64,000 bases of DNA from assembly GCF_900156375.1 (NCBI RefSeq), contig NZ_FTNK01000003.1, forward strand, positions 1 through 64,000. Direction: 5' to 3'. The notes below the pieces were generated by a model. It was not told the origin of the DNA, searched no databases, and worked only from the letters and a program-made list of their open reading frames with translations. This stretch comes from Paenibacillus macquariensis (GTDB lineage Bacteria; Bacillota; Bacilli; Paenibacillales; Paenibacillaceae). Shown here piece after piece: positions 34,363-42,473 of this stretch; within the stretch, counting starts at the first letter, position 1, and each line of letters starts with the position of its first letter. A program made the translations under genes and the position numbers.

Positions 34363-34579
34363 ATCATCACTCCTTTTAAGCGTATTGTTAAATGGCACTG
34401 ATAATCAACCGTTTATCCCTATCTACTACTTGTACGTTGAAACAGACGTGCATATACCTTTTTTTATATAAGTAGGGTTAAGCTTACAGGTTATCTGGGA
34501 ATCATGTATAATTAGGGAATGGCCTTCTAATAAATAGATGGTTGTAAGTTAGTTTAGTCGATGGGAGTGTATTAAATTA

Positions 34580-35032
34580 ATGAACGTACAGGTATGGACT
34601 GATTTTTTGCAGCAAAACTGGCTAGTGATTGTCATCGCGCTTGTTGTGCTCTTTGTCGTTCTCAATCTAGTCAAGACCATGGTGAAATGGGTACTTGCAA
34701 TTGTGATTGTGGCAGGACTGCTTATTTATAGCGGTATCTCTCTTGATAAAATCGGAGAAGTTGTTACAACAATAAAAGATGAGACCGTAGATACGGTTAA
34801 AAGCGAAGCTATGAATATGATGTTAAAAGAAGCTAAGGATGCAAAGTATACAAAGAACGCTGACGGAAGCTACGCCGTAACGACACCTAATGTGAGTCTG
34901 AAAGGTGAGACTGGAACTGAAACGGTGGAGGTTACTTTCAAAGGGGTTCCTTTGGGAGAATGGAAAGTAAATGATACGATCATTACGTTCATTGAGAGTG
35001 CACAGAGTAACGGATCAACCACATCTAAGTAA
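34580..35032 (+). CDS. Membrane-anchored protein paired with the transglutaminase gene
   Basis: A 150-residue protein with two close membrane segments (about 14-30 and 33-50) and a soluble C-terminal domain rich in charged and Thr residues. It is not a family I can name. The stop is 41 nt before the transglutaminase-domain gene, so the two are likely co-expressed. GGGAG lies about 11 nt before the ATG. Confidence 0.65.
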   Translation: MNVQVWTDFLQQNWLVIVIALVVLFVVLNLVKTMVKWVLAIVIVAGLLIYSGISLDKIGEVVTTIKDETVDTVKSEAMNMMLKEAKDAKYTKNADGSYAVTTPNVSLKGETGTETVEVTFKGVPLGEWKVNDTIITFIESAQSNGSTTSK

Positions 35033-35073
35033 ATAGTCCATCCCTGTATATAAATAAAGGGGAGATCAATGAC

Positions 35074-36225
35074 GTGTTCGACACATGGTTTCAAAGTTTA
35101 CAGGATTTCAATGTAGTCACAATAATCCTATTGTTTATTCTAGGGATATCGTTGTTCCAAGGCTGGCGTAGGGGAGCATCCAATACTGCAGGTAGATTGT
35201 TTACGCTGCTGTGTGGCGTTATTCTTACACTCCTTGGATTAGCGATATCCGTTCCTTTTACGCTATGGTTATCATCTCGAGTGCAGTTGTGGTTAGTAGA
35301 TTATACTACGAAATTGCCGAATAGGGACTTGAATGGTTGGGAGCAGGGCTATTATACATTTATGACGTCCATGGCAGATTTTCCGTTAATGCGTTTTGCG
35401 GTGTTGTTTATTATTATTTATTCATTGATTCGATTATTGTTCAATGTCCTCATCTCTTTGATATTTGGTAGAAGAATGTCGTTGTTCTCTAGTCGTAACA
35501 AAAGTCCAGCCAACCTACTGAGTCGTCTAGCGGGTCTCGCGATTGGCGGAATAATGGGTGCGTCTCGTTGTATACTCGTTGTCGCTTTTCTGTTTATATT
35601 CGTTACGCTATATCCCAACCAGACTTTTAGTCATTATGTTGAGGATTCACCAATCTACCAAGATGGCGCGCGGATGATTATTGAACCACTATCAGGAAAT
35701 CTGGTTAAAGAAAAACTTCCAGTGTTTACAAAGGCAGTGGAGAAAGAGTTAGGTGGCATTCTTCAGCGTAAGTATGACATCATTGATCGGTCTGTTCCGG
35801 CTGATATTGAGTTAGCGGCTGAGAAAATTGCTGGACAAGCTAAGGGTGAAGAACAGAAGGCACGCCTCTTATATGAATGGGTAGGCTCGCGTATTTCTTA
35901 TGATAATCGTAAAGTGGATGATTATGAGCAAAAGGGAATATGGCATGAACAGACACCACAGAATACCTTTGATACGAAACTTGGCGTATGTATAGATTAT
36001 GCAAGATTATATGCTGTCATGGCGCGATCACAAGGCCTTAAAGTCAAAGTCGTCACAGGACTTGGATATAATGGACAAGGTGGCTATGGACCTCATGCAT
36101 GGAATGAAGTTTTTTTAACGAATGAGAACAAATGGATTCCTCTTGACCCGACCTGGGCTAAAAGTGGGAATTGGTTTAATCCTCCTCAATTTGCACAGAC
36201 GCATGTTAAGGAACAGACATTATAG
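35074..36225 (+). CDS. Membrane transglutaminase-domain protein
   Basis: A 383-residue protein. Residues 1-190 carry four or five membrane segments with a CvpA-like look. The C-terminal transglutaminase-like core has the catalytic triad Cys in GVCIDYARLY, His in PHAWNEVF and Asp in PLDPTWAK. Such proteins may be cysteine proteases or transamidases acting at the cell surface. The start is GTG at 35074, after GGGGAG. A strong terminator follows. The fusion of a CvpA-like membrane part to this core is notable. Confidence 0.82.
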   Translation: MFDTWFQSLQDFNVVTIILLFILGISLFQGWRRGASNTAGRLFTLLCGVILTLLGLAISVPFTLWLSSRVQLWLVDYTTKLPNRDLNGWEQGYYTFMTSMADFPLMRFAVLFIIIYSLIRLLFNVLISLIFGRRMSLFSSRNKSPANLLSRLAGLAIGGIMGASRCILVVAFLFIFVTLYPNQTFSHYVEDSPIYQDGARMIIEPLSGNLVKEKLPVFTKAVEKELGGILQRKYDIIDRSVPADIELAAEKIAGQAKGEEQKARLLYEWVGSRISYDNRKVDDYEQKGIWHEQTPQNTFDTKLGVCIDYARLYAVMARSQGLKVKVVTGLGYNGQGGYGPHAWNEVFLTNENKWIPLDPTWAKSGNWFNPPQFAQTHVKEQTL

Positions 36226-36252
36226 TAATGAGATAGAAATATATGGAATATT

Positions 36253-36292
36253 AAAGAGAATTTCCTTAAATAAGGGAATTCTCTTTTTTTGT
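36253..36292 (+). terminator. Terminator after the transglutaminase gene
   Basis: AAAGAGAATTTCCTT pairs with AAGGGAATTCTCTTT around AAAT, followed by TTTTT. Confidence 0.92.
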
Positions 36293-36459
36293 TGCTTGAA
36301 GGTTATTAGGATTTTTTTTGGATGTTGCTGAAGCCACAAATCCATAGGTAGCAGCATGTTTCTTAGTTATTAGGAGAGGAATGGATATCGATTGATGCTT
36401 AGGATGTTAAATAGTTTGAATAAAGATATCGTTATATAAATATGTTAAATAACACCTTG

Positions 36460-36473
36460 AGAAAGCGTATACA
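36460..36473 (+). promoter_or_regulatory. CRE-like site before the sugar ABC operon
   Basis: AGAAAGCGTATACA matches the CcpA consensus TGWAANCGNTNWCA at 12 of 14 positions. It lies 54 bp before the solute-binding gene, where CcpA-mediated repression of sugar uptake would be expected. Confidence 0.4.
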
Positions 36474-36526
36474 AAAATAGGTGTCATAGTGTGACCGGCA
36501 GTAAACAAAACAAAGGAGGGAAATTC

Positions 36527-37933
36527 ATGGCGAACGGTAAAAGAAAGTTGTTGCTCATCACAACTACTTTATTGTGTGCATCTTTGTTATTTGGTTGTAC
36601 AAATAGCAAGGACAAAACAACAGATACTGGTGATGCAGGAACAGGGAAAAACAGTACTCAGACAACCAAGAAAACCATCACGATTACTTATAGAGATGAC
36701 GGAATTGGTGAGGAGGGCGTGTTCTATAAATGGATTAAGGAAGTATCAGCCAGTTATCCGAACAAGGATGTAGAAATTAAGCCAACGCCAATTCAAGCAT
36801 CCGAAGGAGATTATTTCGCCAAGATCGCCTTAGCACTGAAATCCAAGGACACGGCGCCAGATATTGTAACGGAAGACACCTTTATTTTGAATTCGGACGC
36901 AAGCGCAGGATTTCTTGAACCCATGGATGAACGACTAAAGGGTTGGGAGGATTGGACGAATGGCTCCTTTATTGAAGCTATGAAAAAAGGGGTCACAGCA
37001 AGTGACGGCAAAGTATACGGTGTTCCCTATAATACCGATTCCAGAGGGCTCTGGTATAACAAAGAAATCTTTAAACAAGCAGGTCTTCCGGAAGATTGGC
37101 AACCTAAGTCATGGGATGATGTCTTAAAGACAGCAAGAACAATCAAGGAAAAGGCAGGTCAGGATATCGTTCCGATCTGGATGAACATGGGCAAGGCTAC
37201 AGGGGAAGCTACATCGATGCAGACCTACGAAATGCTGCTCTATGGAACAGGGGATAGACTCTATGATGATGCGAGTGGTAAGTGGATCATTAAGAGTCAA
37301 GGGATTTTGGATGCTCTGAGCTTTATTGAGAGTGTTAACAAAGAAAAGCTGGGTCCACCGTTATCTAAAGTATTAAACGGGCAAGCAGGAAATACTTCTT
37401 CTCGTGAATATTTACCTAAAGGCAAGCTTGCTATCTCACTAGATGGTTCGTGGATTACAGGTAACTATTTTGAGAATGGTGCGGCACCTTGGCCAGAATA
37501 TAAAGACGTGTTAGGTTTTGCGCCAATGCCAACAAGCAAAGGTCAAGAACCGGGATCGATCACATTAGCCGGAGGGTGGGCATTATCCATTCCAAGCAAT
37601 GCGCAGCACAAAGACGAGGCTTTTGATTTCATCAAATATGCACTTAATAAAGAGAATACGCAGAAGCTTGTTATTGCATCTGGAAATATAACGGTCCGGG
37701 CAGATGTTGCGAAAGATCCAGGTTATACCAAGATGCCGTTTAATGAAATTGCCACGGATTATCTAAAGAATGCTGAATTTAGACCGGCACAGGATAAATA
37801 CCCTGAAGTGTCTACACAAATACAAACCATGGTTGAATCTGTGGCTACGGGTACGTCTCCAGCGGATGCGATGAAAAAATACGCTCAGGACGTAACAAGA
37901 ATTGCTGGCAACGATCATGTGATGGAAAAGTAA
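36527..37933 (+). CDS. ABC sugar transporter, solute-binding lipoprotein
   Basis: A 468-residue lipoprotein with signal sequence and lipobox LLFGC (lipidated Cys24), then a Thr-rich linker and an SBP_bac_1 fold (GVPYNTDSRGLWYNKEIFKQAG, ITLAGGWALSIP). It captures a sugar or oligosaccharide outside the cell and hands it to the two permeases that follow. The ATG at 36527 has AAAGGAGGG upstream. No ATPase gene is present, so a shared MsmX/MalK-type ATPase is likely used. The sugar is unknown. Confidence 0.9.
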   Translation: MANGKRKLLLITTTLLCASLLFGCTNSKDKTTDTGDAGTGKNSTQTTKKTITITYRDDGIGEEGVFYKWIKEVSASYPNKDVEIKPTPIQASEGDYFAKIALALKSKDTAPDIVTEDTFILNSDASAGFLEPMDERLKGWEDWTNGSFIEAMKKGVTASDGKVYGVPYNTDSRGLWYNKEIFKQAGLPEDWQPKSWDDVLKTARTIKEKAGQDIVPIWMNMGKATGEATSMQTYEMLLYGTGDRLYDDASGKWIIKSQGILDALSFIESVNKEKLGPPLSKVLNGQAGNTSSREYLPKGKLAISLDGSWITGNYFENGAAPWPEYKDVLGFAPMPTSKGQEPGSITLAGGWALSIPSNAQHKDEAFDFIKYALNKENTQKLVIASGNITVRADVAKDPGYTKMPFNEIATDYLKNAEFRPAQDKYPEVSTQIQTMVESVATGTSPADAMKKYAQDVTRIAGNDHVMEK

Positions 37934-37943
37934 TAGCGGGAAT

Positions 37944-37995
37944 CTTGCTCAAGCAGCCCTAGTGAGTAGGAGTGCTTGGGCAAGCCGTTTTTTTA
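37944..37995 (+). terminator. Intra-operon terminator or processing hairpin
   Basis: CTTGCTCAAGCA pairs with TGCTTGGGCAAG (12 bp) and TTTTTTT follows after CCG. Sitting between binding-protein and permease genes, it should give more binding protein than permease, as in malE-malF. Confidence 0.8.
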
Positions 37996-38025
37996 GATCT
38001 TCAGCGTGCGGGAGGAGGACGATGC

Positions 38026-38916
38026 ATGAGTAGCGTGACAGTTGATGTTTCCTATAAAAAAAGAAAAACATATACGTGGCTATATTTTTTACTGCCTTCG
38101 ATAGCCATTATGCTCGTGTTTTTTATATATCCTATTTTGTTAACATTTTATTATTCCTTCACGAATCTTGCGTTAACTGGAGAAGCTGCAAAGGAACTGA
38201 AATTTATCGGATTTGATAACTACATTCGTATGTTTGAAGACCCGACGGTCAGAATTAGCATATGGAATACACTGATTTTCTTGATTGGATCTGCTGTTAT
38301 TGGTCAGCAAGTATTGGGATTTCTTGTGGCTCTCTTGATGAAGCATAAGAACAAGATGTTTCGACGTGTCATCGGGACGATTGTGTTAGCAGGTTGGGTA
38401 ACCCCTGAAATTGTGTGTGCGTTATGTCTGTATAGCTTTTTCGGAGATGACGGCACACTGAATGCCATCATTACATTCTTCGGTATTCCGGAAGTTACTT
38501 GGTTGTATACCGTTCCCATGATTACCATCATACTTGCGAACATCTGGCACGGTACGGCATTCTCTATGCTTGTGTTTCAAGCTGCACTAGATGATGTGCC
38601 GAGCGAGATTGAAGAAGCGGCAGTTGTAGATGGGGCTTCTAAATGGCAAATTCTCACGAAAATCATCATTCCATATATTAAAGATACGATTACCACAAAT
38701 ATGATGCTAGTTACCCTTCAGACGCTAGGGGTATTCGGACTGATCTATGCAATGACCGGTGGAGGGCCTGGAACTTCAACGACAACATTGCCTATCTTTA
38801 TGTATAATCAAGCCTTTGTCAATTATCAACTAGGCTATGGGACTGCGATATCTTTATTGCTACTCCTTATTGGTATTATTCTGAGTTTGTTCTATATTCG
38901 CTCAATGAAAGAGTGA
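38026..38916 (+). CDS. ABC sugar transporter permease 1 (MalF-type)
   Basis: A 296-residue permease with six membrane helices and the EAA loop for ATPase contact, EIEEAAVVDGASKWQILTKI. It forms the channel with the second permease. The ATG at 38026 follows GGGAGGAGG 8 nt upstream; an in-frame upstream start lies inside the terminator hairpin and is rejected. It belongs to the same operon as the binding protein at 36527. Confidence 0.92.
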   Translation: MSSVTVDVSYKKRKTYTWLYFLLPSIAIMLVFFIYPILLTFYYSFTNLALTGEAAKELKFIGFDNYIRMFEDPTVRISIWNTLIFLIGSAVIGQQVLGFLVALLMKHKNKMFRRVIGTIVLAGWVTPEIVCALCLYSFFGDDGTLNAIITFFGIPEVTWLYTVPMITIILANIWHGTAFSMLVFQAALDDVPSEIEEAAVVDGASKWQILTKIIIPYIKDTITTNMMLVTLQTLGVFGLIYAMTGGGPGTSTTTLPIFMYNQAFVNYQLGYGTAISLLLLLIGIILSLFYIRSMKE

Positions 38917-38922
38917 AAATGA

Positions 38923-39005
38923 AGTAACGCTCACAAAACTAAAGCTTATGCTTCCGGGGTGAGTTTTGTTAGAAGAATAACCGCAGTAGTAACGCTCACA
39001 AAACT
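38923..39005. repeat. Two 18-bp direct repeats flanking a hairpin, between the permease genes
   Basis: AGTAACGCTCACAAAACT occurs at 38923-38940 and again at 38988-39005. Between them AAAGCTTATGCTTCCGG and GTGAGTTTTGTT form a hairpin with the first copy (ACAAAACT/AGTTTTGT). The block looks like a small inserted or dispersed intergenic element. Confidence 0.6.
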
Positions 39006-39020
39006 TTGAGGAGAATTCAT

Positions 39021-39854
39021 ATGAATACGAAACAACGTTTAATCATTTATCGAATTATGCCGTATTTGATTCTGGCCGTGATCGGAATTTGTTTCTTACT
39101 ACCTCTTCTATGGGTTTTTGTCGCATCCATCGATTCCAATGCGATGCAATCTCTTAAAGTACCCAGTCGTATTACCGGGGCGAACTATGTTGATGTGATC
39201 ACGAATAGTGTGAATCAACGTGCATTTATCATTGGTCTCATTATGTCCGTTGGCCAAGCTGTTATCGTTGTTATATTAGCATTACTTGCCGCGTATCCGT
39301 TGTCACGCTATCAATTGAAATATAAGAAGTCATTCATGTTGACTATTTTATTTATGACTTCTTTGCCGATTACAGCCGTTATGGTACCTGTCTATCAATT
39401 GTTCTTAAGCATAAAATTATATGACAATATCATTGGTGTCATTTTATTCTTTGTCGCATCATCTATGCCATATGGCATTTGGATGCTGAAAAACTTCATG
39501 GATGCAGTTCCAAGTGACTTGGAAGAAGCAGCATGGATCGATGGGGCATCTGTCTTAGTTGGCATTCGAACGGTGGTCGCACCTTTGATGGTTCCGGGTA
39601 TTTGTACGGTAGCTATCTTTACATTCTCCGGAAGTTGGGGCAACTTTTTTGTCCCCTATATTCTATTACAAACACCTGAGAACTTCCCGGCTTCTTTGAA
39701 GTTGTACCAATTCTTCGGCCAATATGGTATGGCAGATTACGGTAAATTAGCGGCGTTTTCTGTGTTATATGCAATTCCTTCAGTGGTCATGTATATTCTC
39801 TCTCAGCAGTATATGTCCAAAGGGTTCGGTCTACAGGGTGGCATGAAAGGGTAA
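39021..39854 (+). CDS. ABC sugar transporter permease 2 (MalG-type)
   Basis: A 277-residue permease with six membrane helices and the EAA motif DLEEAAWIDGASVLVGI. It pairs with the permease at 38026. The ATG at 39021 has GAGGAG 8 nt upstream. It is the last gene of the importer operon. No intrinsic terminator is obvious directly after it; the next 200 bp hold a permease relic of another family. Confidence 0.92.
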   Translation: MNTKQRLIIYRIMPYLILAVIGICFLLPLLWVFVASIDSNAMQSLKVPSRITGANYVDVITNSVNQRAFIIGLIMSVGQAVIVVILALLAAYPLSRYQLKYKKSFMLTILFMTSLPITAVMVPVYQLFLSIKLYDNIIGVILFFVASSMPYGIWMLKNFMDAVPSDLEEAAWIDGASVLVGIRTVVAPLMVPGICTVAIFTFSGSWGNFFVPYILLQTPENFPASLKLYQFFGQYGMADYGKLAAFSVLYAIPSVVMYILSQQYMSKGFGLQGGMKG

Positions 39855-40049
39855 TCAGATTTGTGATGGATCGCTAGGAGAGAAGTTTGTCGAGGCAGTG
39901 AATCTTTGTATTATAGTGTCACATAAAATAATATTAAATTATATAATCATGACGATAATTGTGGGAATCAAAATATATCTTATGTATTTCCATATTTCAT
40001 TAATCCACAAAATGTATGCGCTAATATTTTATCTCAGTTTGGACGAATG

Positions 40050-40160
40050 ATGTATCAGTTAGTTCGTAAAAAAGGTATCTCAATAATGTTGACTGTACTT
40101 GGGTTTAACCTTATGGGGGACGGTCTAAGAGATGCGATGGATCCCAAAATGAAAAATTAG
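40050..40160 (+). pseudogene. Relic of an oligopeptide/dipeptide ABC permease (DppC/OppC C-terminus)
   Basis: The frame ending at the TAG at 40158 reads GISIMLTVLGFNLMGDGLRD then AMDPKMKN. This closely matches the invariant end of DppC/OppC permeases, where GLAIMLTVLxFNLLGDGLRDALDP is usual. Nothing upstream encodes the remaining 250 or so residues, and no other Opp gene is near. The preceding AT-rich 190 bp show no coding sense. It is the last trace of a deleted transporter operon. Confidence 0.8.
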
Positions 40161-40187
40161 TAGCGTTATGATGACTTAATCTTTAGG

Positions 40188-40238
40188 AAAAGAAGAACTT
40201 TACCCTTTTGGAATGGGGTGAAGTTCTTCTTTTTTTTG
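40188..40238 (+). terminator. Terminator after the DppC relic
   Basis: AAAAGAAGAACTT pairs with AAGTTCTTCTTTT, with an inner ACCC/GGGGT extension, and a long T run follows. It probably is the original terminator of the lost peptide-permease operon and now closes transcripts before sigM. Confidence 0.88.
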
Positions 40239-40268
40239 GACAATCTATAATTCGAATTTGTAAGGAGT

Positions 40269-40296
40269 TGTAACTTTTATAAATCTCGTACGTTGA
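40269..40296 (+). promoter_or_regulatory. ECF-type (SigM-like) promoter
   Basis: TGTAAC followed by TTTT, a 16-bp spacer and CGTTGA resembles ECF sigma promoters (TGAAAC/CGTC class). It ends 20 nt before the sigM start, consistent with autoregulation. Confidence 0.5.
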
Positions 40297-40316
40297 TAGG
40301 GGTAAGGGGAGATAAT

Positions 40317-40826
40317 ATGGAGCCCAGCACATTAGATGAAGTGTATAGGAAATATATGATGGATGTTTACCGTTACTTACGGTTGCTTTGCAGTGACGAT
40401 GCGACAGCAGAAGATTTGGTTCAGGAGACTTTTTATCGCGCCTATATCCATTTGGAAAATTATAAAGATGAAAACGTAAAACCCTGGTTATTCAGAGTCG
40501 CTTATAATGCTTTTATTGATATGTTGCGTAAAGAGAAGCGAAGTGTGGTGCGGGAAAAAGCATTTTTTCACGGATTGGCAGATCCATCCGCTTCAAGGCC
40601 AGAGGCACAGCTTCTACGTAAAGAGACTATGGAAGAGGTTAAAGAATGGATTTCAGCCTTACCAGATCTACAGCAACAGGCAATCCTATTATTTGATATG
40701 AACCAATTCAGTTATCAGGAAGCCGCAAATATTATGGGTGTTACCTTATCTCACTTTAAAATACTGCTGTTTCGGGCTAGACAAGGGTTGAGGAGAAATC
40801 GTGAGAGGAGTGATGACGTTGAGTGA
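40317..40826 (+). CDS. sigM: ECF RNA polymerase sigma factor, SigM-like
   Basis: A 169-residue group IV sigma factor with region 2 (LDEVYRKYMMDVYRYLR, AEDLVQETFYRAYIHLENY, VKPWLFRVAYNAFIDMLRK) and region 4 (SYQEAANIMGVTLSHFKILLFRARQGL). The sequence strongly resembles B. subtilis SigM, which controls cell-wall synthesis and division genes under envelope stress. The next gene is its anti-sigma YhdL homologue. The ATG at 40317 follows AGGGGAG. The stop overlaps the next gene by 8 nt. Confidence 0.88.
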   Translation: MEPSTLDEVYRKYMMDVYRYLRLLCSDDATAEDLVQETFYRAYIHLENYKDENVKPWLFRVAYNAFIDMLRKEKRSVVREKAFFHGLADPSASRPEAQLLRKETMEEVKEWISALPDLQQQAILLFDMNQFSYQEAANIMGVTLSHFKILLFRARQGLRRNRERSDDVE

Positions 40827-41997
40827 GGAATTCAAGCAAAAGATGAAAAGGTATATGGAGGGTACGCTACCAGAAGAGGAGCGTATGGAGATGGAGAAGG
40901 AACTAGAGAAGATGGAGCTCTACCAGTCTTATATGGAAGAAATGATGAGAGACGGGGAAAAGACTGAAATTAAACATCCGCAATGGCATTCGGATTCATC
41001 CCGTTTGAATGAAGCGAGGATTCTACGAAAAGGTAAATGGAAAGCACGATTGAGTACTGCTTTTACTATGATCAGTATATTCCTGATCTTTACGTTGATT
41101 ACATCCATCGGGACAATGGTATTCTATCAATGGGGTGAACCTGATCGTGGCGACCAATATAGAGATGTCGTTAGTTCAGTAGTGAAGATTACTCAGCCCA
41201 ATATTGAAGTGAACTTAAGCAGTAATGCAGGACCTTATGTGGGAATGCAACTTAAGGGAGAGATTAAGAAGCAGGTGGGTGCAGCTCGGCTTGCCATCGG
41301 AGAATTTACAGGTTCATTCTTTTTTAATTTTTTACGCACATATGATTTTGCATGGAATAAGCAGGGACAAAATAATAACGCGATATTTCAGCTACCTGAA
41401 TCTGAAGGCTTCAATAGTGATGCTGACTGGAAACGTCTAAAGATGCTACCCGAGGGAACGGTGGCTGAAGCCTATGTATCCTATCATAAATATTTCACAA
41501 CAGATGAGTTGTTAGCTCAGTTCAAGGACAAGAATCTGGAAGCTGTCTGGTATGCTGTAGATATTGGGAACGATAACAAATTCGATCATGGCGACGGAGT
41601 CATTATCCAACCCATTGGTTTTCCGAGCAATCCTATTTGGCATCCAGATGATATGACGGTTACGAATATCTCAGAGAGTAAGAAAGGGTGGGGCATGAAG
41701 GTGACGATGCGCTCAGCAACTGCTCCGTCTGTCGACACGAATGGGGACGGTGATCTTCGTAACGCTAATTTCATCAAAACATTAAAGTTAATTCAACAAT
41801 ACCCATCCATTACGAAGCGATTGGCACCATTTCACGATATCGACCGTGCTGTATCTTATATTGAAGAGCATGGCGTGAGATTATATGGTGCTGTCGTCAC
41901 TGGGCCAACGAAAGAATTGTTGAAGTTAAAGGATGATCCATTTGTATCTAGCATACGTATAGGTGAAGTTACATTATGGGACTGGAACGATAAATAA
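40819..41997 (+). CDS. yhdL: Anti-sigma factor YhdL-like
   Basis: A 392-residue single-pass membrane protein: a short cytoplasmic anti-sigma segment (SEEFKQKMKRYMEGTLPEEER), a membrane helix at about 80-100 and a large external domain. The ending VRLYGAVVTGPTKELLKLKD then GEVTLWDW matches YhdL, the SigM anti-sigma factor. TTG at 40819 is preferred because GGAG lies 8 nt upstream; the ATG at 40813 is only 2 nt from that site. Overlap with sigM couples production of factor and antagonist. Confidence 0.85.
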   Translation: MSEEFKQKMKRYMEGTLPEEERMEMEKELEKMELYQSYMEEMMRDGEKTEIKHPQWHSDSSRLNEARILRKGKWKARLSTAFTMISIFLIFTLITSIGTMVFYQWGEPDRGDQYRDVVSSVVKITQPNIEVNLSSNAGPYVGMQLKGEIKKQVGAARLAIGEFTGSFFFNFLRTYDFAWNKQGQNNNAIFQLPESEGFNSDADWKRLKMLPEGTVAEAYVSYHKYFTTDELLAQFKDKNLEAVWYAVDIGNDNKFDHGDGVIIQPIGFPSNPIWHPDDMTVTNISESKKGWGMKVTMRSATAPSVDTNGDGDLRNANFIKTLKLIQQYPSITKRLAPFHDIDRAVSYIEEHGVRLYGAVVTGPTKELLKLKDDPFVSSIRIGEVTLWDWNDK

Positions 41998-42022
41998 GTG
42001 TAGAAATGAGGAGGGGTATTAG

Positions 42023-42325
42023 ATGAAGAATAAAAGGTTCTGGATTCTTATGACGGTAATGTTACTCCTTATCATGTCCTTAACGGGCTGTGTTCCTGGG
42101 GATGGGAAGAATACCGTCGACGATCCAGCGGGATTCTTCTGGGGAGTATGGCATGGTTGGATTGCACCGATCTCATTAATTGTTGGATTGTTTAAAGAAG
42201 ATATTCGCATCTACGAAATCTATAATAATGGTTGGTGGTATGACTTAGGGTTTTATATTGCTATTATTAGCGGATTTGGTGGTATTTCATTATCACGAAG
42301 TAAAAAAAAGTATAAGCGACATTAG
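42023..42325 (+). CDS. YhdK-like small membrane protein
   Basis: A 100-residue protein with a signal-like N-terminus and lipobox-like MSLTGCVPG, a GFFWGVWHGWIAPISLIVGLF membrane block, a conserved IYEIYNNGWWYDLGF and a second helix. As third gene after sigM-yhdL it takes the place of yhdK, which helps YhdL restrain SigM. The lipobox suggests cleavage at Cys, unlike what I recall for YhdK, so family identity is inferred from position. GAGGAGGGG precedes the ATG. Confidence 0.65.
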   Translation: MKNKRFWILMTVMLLLIMSLTGCVPGDGKNTVDDPAGFFWGVWHGWIAPISLIVGLFKEDIRIYEIYNNGWWYDLGFYIAIISGFGGISLSRSKKKYKRH

Positions 42326-42348
42326 TGTATTTACTATAGAAATGATAT

Positions 42349-42389
42349 GCCTTCCCTACAATGTGAGCACAAGGGTGGGCTTTTTTTTG
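42349..42389 (+). terminator. Terminator after the sigM operon
   Basis: GCCTTCCCT pairs with AGGGTGGGC (one mismatch), followed by eight T residues. An overlapping alternative hairpin (ACAATGTG/CACATTGT with GCAC) competes with it. Confidence 0.75.
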
Positions 42390-42473
42390 TGCACATTGTA
42401 CAAAAACGCTTATAATAGAGCATTATATATATAACCAATACGAAATGGATGACGGAGTAAGGAGAGACTGACT

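Noticed and set aside
38917-39020. CRISPR-like array from the two 18-bp repeats
   Set aside because: Only two repeat copies, a 47-bp spacer that itself folds back on the repeat, and no cas genes.
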